From NCBI RefSeq assembly GCF_004365175.1, contig NZ_SOCE01000001.1:111154-175153 (forward strand): DNA of 64,000 nucleotides. The letters run 5' to 3'. The stretch is from Kribbella voronezhensis. Lineage in GTDB: Bacteria > Actinomycetota > Actinomycetes > Propionibacteriales > Kribbellaceae. The notes under the pieces were generated by a model. It did no database searches, was not told where the DNA came from, and saw only the letters and a list, made by a program, of their open reading frames with translations. Shown here piece by piece: positions 61,654 to 64,000 of this stretch. How positions within the stretch are numbered: the stretch's first letter is position 1; every line of letters begins with the position of its first letter. The position numbers and the translations under genes are program-made.

Positions 61654-61673
61654 GTGGAGTTACAACTCTCCAC
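61654..61673. repeat. Inverted repeat in the MerR leader
   Basis: GTGGAG (61654-61659) pairs with CTCCAC (61668-61673), 42 nt before GTG 61612 and downstream of the predicted promoter. It could be an autoregulatory operator or a leader hairpin. Confidence 0.45.
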
Positions 61674-61682
61674 AACTCCTTC

Positions 61683-61711
61683 AAGGTAAGCCGTGGCTCA
61701 GACCCGGTCAA
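61683..61711 (-). promoter_or_regulatory. Predicted promoter for the MerR (Rv1830-like) gene
   Basis: TTGACC (61711-61706), 17-nt spacer, TACCTT (61688-61683) on the minus strand, a near-ideal housekeeping promoter giving a leader of about 65 nt. Confidence 0.65.
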
Positions 61712-62113
61712 CGACAACCGCTCCGAGCAGCTAGCGTGTCGCGCCCACAACTCGAATCGTTACCTGTCCGCCCTTGTACCAGCACCCTCCAACCTCACGC
61801 CTTGTAACCGCACCAGTACGCCGAACAGCCGCGCCCGCTTCGCGCCTCCTACGTCGCTCGCTCGACCCGCCCACCCCGGGGAACGCCATTCGTTCCGCCG
61901 ATACCGCCTCGATCTCGGGCTTGGCCGGAAACAAATTTGCATATACGGACGAAAAGTCTCCAGCGAAGGCCCGTGGAGGCCGCAACACCGCGGGCTACAC
62001 CCAACACCCACGCTCACAGTTCCCCCGACACCCCGCGAGCGACCGGATGACCCCGTCAGTTCGAGCCGCGACGGAGGGGCGCGAAGCGGTCTTCCCCGCC
62101 GTACCCCGAACGC

Positions 62114-62605
62114 TCAGCTCTTGTCGAAGTCCTCAGGTGTTACGTGGTCGAGGAATTCGCGGAAGCGTTCTACTTCCTCTTCTTCGACGACCTCGTCGTC
62201 GTCGGTCTCGCTGTCCGGGACGGGGATGCCGGCTTCGGCGAGGATCTCCTCGGTGCAGAAGACGGGGGTGCCGGTGCGCAGCGCGAGGGCGATCGAGTCG
62301 GACGGCCGGGCCGAGATCTCGGTCTTGTCGTCGAAGACGATGATCGCCTCGAAGACGCCGTCGGTGAGGTTCACGATCCGGACCTGGCTGAGCGTGTGCC
62401 CGAGGACGCGGATGGTCTCCGCGAACAGGTCGTGGGTCAGCGGCCTCGGAGGCTCCATCCCCTGCTGGGCGAAGGCGATGGCGCTCGCCTCGGCCGCACC
62501 GATCCAGATCGGCAGGTACCGCTCGCCGCCGACCTCCCGGAGCAGCACGATCGGCTGACTCGAGGGCATCTCCACCCGTACTCCGACCACGTCGACTTCG
62601 CGCAC
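62114..62605 (-). CDS. DUF151 bifunctional nuclease family protein
   Basis: A 163-residue protein. The DUF151 core covers residues 1-135 (REVDVVGVRVEMPSSQPIVLLRE; YLPIWIGAAEASAIA; SARPSDSIALALRTGTPVF). A strongly acidic tail (DSETDDDEVVEEEEVERFREF) follows. Plant members act as nucleases; the bacterial role is not settled. It lies between two MerR genes in the order conserved with Rv1828-Rv1829-Rv1830. Confidence 0.92.
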   Translation of the reverse strand: MREVDVVGVRVEMPSSQPIVLLREVGGERYLPIWIGAAEASAIAFAQQGMEPPRPLTHDLFAETIRVLGHTLSQVRIVNLTDGVFEAIIVFDDKTEISARPSDSIALALRTGTPVFCTEEILAEAGIPVPDSETDDDEVVEEEEVERFREFLDHVTPEDFDKS

Positions 62606-62763
62606 AGCTCCAGCCTACTCTGCGGGCCGACCCGGGGTAGGCCCGTGGGGTGCGCCCGACCACATCGTCACCCGCCGGAGGCAACCCCGTTGCCACACGG
62701 ACATGGTCGACCCGCTCGAAGCGGCTCACCAGCACACCGCAGTACGCGACCAGCGCCCGACGG

Positions 62764-63447
62764 TCAGCGGGTGAGGCGCGAGCGGACCAACGCAGCGTGC
62801 AGGCGAACAGCCAGGGCAGCCAACTCCTGGGTCTTGTCATCGCGGCGGTGGCTCATCACCTGTTCGATCAGGCCCACCTCGCGGTCGGCCGCCGTACGGA
62901 ACGGGCGCAGGTGCCGCGGTTCGATCCCGTACTGCGCGAACTCGGCGGCCGTCTTCGCCACGAGAATCGCGTCGCCGTCGTAATGGTTGCCCCGGGCCAC
63001 CACCAGGTTGTGGCTCTCCAGTTCGTCGAGCAGTTCGACGCTGATGCCGGCGGCAACCCGCAACTCCTCGCGGGTCAGCTTCAGTTCGGTGCCATACGTC
63101 CCGAACTCCTCGGCACCCGGGAGTTCAGGTGGACCGGGCAGGTCGGACGGCGCGACCGGCGGTCCACCGGGTGACGGACGCAGGCCGCGGTCCATCGCCT
63201 CGAGGTGTTCTTTGATCACCCGCAGCGGCAGGTACTGGTCACGCTGGGCGGTCAGGACGTAGCGCAGCCGCTCGATGTCGGCGGCACTGAACTTGCGGTA
63301 CCCCGATGCGGTGCGTGCCGGCGTCACCAGTCCTTCCGCTTCGAGGAAGCGGAGCTTGGAGATGGTGACGTCGGCGAACTCGGCCTGCAGGATTTGCAGC
63401 ACCTCACCGATGCTGCTGCCACCAGCCGACGGGTCAGGCTTGGCCAC
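62764..63447 (-). CDS. ftsR: MerR family transcriptional regulator FtsR (Rv1828-like)
   Basis: About 227 residues from GTG 63447 (MAKPDPSAGGSSIGEVLQIL), overlapping the garA stop by 14 nt; the longer frame to 63492 runs inside garA. The winged helix is SSIGEVLQILQAEFADVTISK with GLVTPARTASGYRKFSAADIERL. The C-terminal domain (about 120-200) has LTREELRVAAGISVELLDELE. FtsR controls ftsZ in Corynebacterium (recalled), so a role in cell division is possible. Confidence 0.88.
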   Translation of the reverse strand: MAKPDPSAGGSSIGEVLQILQAEFADVTISKLRFLEAEGLVTPARTASGYRKFSAADIERLRYVLTAQRDQYLPLRVIKEHLEAMDRGLRPSPGGPPVAPSDLPGPPELPGAEEFGTYGTELKLTREELRVAAGISVELLDELESHNLVVARGNHYDGDAILVAKTAAEFAQYGIEPRHLRPFRTAADREVGLIEQVMSHRRDDKTQELAALAVRLHAALVRSRLTR

Positions 63448-63955
63448 TGGCGTAGTACACCAGGCGGTACTTGCCGATCTGGACCTCGTCACCGTTCGAC
63501 AGCAGCACCTCGTCGATCCGGTCCCGGTTCACGTAGGTGCCGTTCAGGCTGCCGACGTCGCGCACCTTCACACCCTGGGCGTCGCGCCGGAACTCGGCGT
63601 GCCGGCGCGAGACGGTGACGTCGTCCAGGAAGATGTCGCTGTCGGGGTGCCGGCCGGCCGTGACGACGTCGACGTCGAGCAGGAACCGGCTGCCCGCGTT
63701 CGGGCCACGCTGGACGATGAGCAGCGCCGACCCGGCCGGCAGGGCGCCGACCGCGGCCTCGTCCTCGGCGGACAACTGCTCGCCCTGCTCGAAGCGCTCG
63801 GTCTCGGGCTCGACGCTGATCGGGGTCAGCATCGCGGTGTCGGTCACGCCGGGGGCGGGCACCGGACGGTCCGCGCCAGGGAGCATCGTTCCGCACTGCG
63901 AGCAGAACCGGCTGCCCTCGGAGTTCTCGTGCCCGCACTGGTTGCAGAACGGCAT
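63434..63955 (-). CDS. garA: FHA domain protein GarA with zinc-ribbon N-terminus
   Basis: A 173-residue regulator. Residues 1-22 form a zinc ribbon (C4, C7, C18, C21). Residues 75-170 are an FHA domain with GRHPDSDIFLDDVTVSRRHAEF and GSLNGTYVNRD, nearly identical to mycobacterial GarA. GarA controls 2-oxoglutarate dehydrogenase and glutamate metabolism and is switched by Ser/Thr kinases. The ETTS phosphorylation motif of mycobacterial GarA is not seen; the equivalent place reads VEPETERFEQGE. ATG 63955 follows GGGAGGATCACAGC. Confidence 0.92.
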   Translation of the reverse strand: MPFCNQCGHENSEGSRFCSQCGTMLPGADRPVPAPGVTDTAMLTPISVEPETERFEQGEQLSAEDEAAVGALPAGSALLIVQRGPNAGSRFLLDVDVVTAGRHPDSDIFLDDVTVSRRHAEFRRDAQGVKVRDVGSLNGTYVNRDRIDEVLLSNGDEVQIGKYRLVYYASGQA

Positions 63956-64000
63956 GCTGTGATCCTCCCGATCGCCGGTGGTCCGGCGACGTCTAGTAGA

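Larger units (their letters stand above)
61613..62113. other. 501-nt intergenic region between MerR and DUF151 genes
   Basis: The right part (61713-62113) contains no supported gene; the reading frames there look like frame noise. A short AT-rich patch (61920-61960) stands out in GC-rich DNA but is not placed to serve a neighbouring start. The left 100 nt hold the promoter and an inverted repeat of the MerR gene. Confidence 0.6.

Noticed and set aside
61774..62343. Plus-strand open frame in the MerR-DUF151 gap
   Set aside because: It runs into the DUF151 gene antisense, has no motif or ribosome site, and is Ser/Arg/Pro-rich like other frame noise.
1..64000. tRNA, rRNA, transposase or integrase genes
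   Set aside because: None was recognised by reading both strands. A tRNA scan was not possible, so a missed tRNA in a short gap cannot be fully excluded.

Overview
The window is high-GC DNA packed with genes in short, tightly coupled operons. Its families (DUF3159, DUF3710, DUF3093, DUF4193, DUF4235, GarA, FtsR, SigK/RskA) are typical of Actinomycetota. Gene content suggests a soil actinomycete of the Propionibacteriales/Kribbella type. That genus guess is inference only; no rRNA or other taxonomic marker is present.

Layout. 1-1972: a large low-complexity protein (minus strand) that runs off the left edge and carries 54-bp tandem repeats. 2043-12352: a conserved actinobacterial housekeeping block (TRAM-domain RNA methyltransferase, APC permease, two TrkA proteins, DUF3159, OB-fold, DUF3710, dUTPase, thioesterase, DUF3093, DUF4235, DUF4193, SuhB) whose order, from memory, follows Mycobacterium tuberculosis Rv2689c-Rv2701c. 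12349-19738: ferrochelatase, an MFS transporter, a MerR regulator, a TRIC-type channel, a phosphotransferase, FdhD, and a SigK/anti-SigK pair. 19743-25342: an aldo/keto reductase behind a MerR-type operator, a YhaN/YhaO-like ATPase-nuclease pair, and a HAD phosphatase. 25344-31107: a complete, translationally coupled peptide ABC transporter operon. 31252-39855: a secreted protein, a DUF1905-GNAT fusion, a second ECF sigma/membrane partner pair, HrpB helicase divergent from TldD-TldE. 39949-43536: a DUF805 protein, a frameshifted methyltransferase and a large membrane protein.

43649-48438 is the most accessory-looking part. It holds two paralogous proteins with a shared unknown N-terminal domain fused to PfkB-like kinase domains whose signature residues are altered. 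A DruA/Mom-like GNAT-fold protein, a palindrome-bearing intergenic region and a 51-residue membrane protein follow. 48495-56529: an amidase, then a five-gene NRPS-independent hydroxamate siderophore operon in the rhizobactin rhbBCDEF order behind an iron-box-like repeat. 56648-63955: gcvP under a glycine riboswitch, with a serine hydrolase coupled to it, then two MerR regulators, a DUF151 nuclease and the FHA protein GarA, matching the mycobacterial garA-Rv1828-Rv1829-Rv1830-gcvB order.

A recurring regulatory theme is a TAnnnT-like -10 hexamer ending 6-8 nt before the start codon in about sixteen genes, the expected geometry of leaderless transcripts. No rRNA, tRNA, CRISPR array or insertion sequence was recognised.
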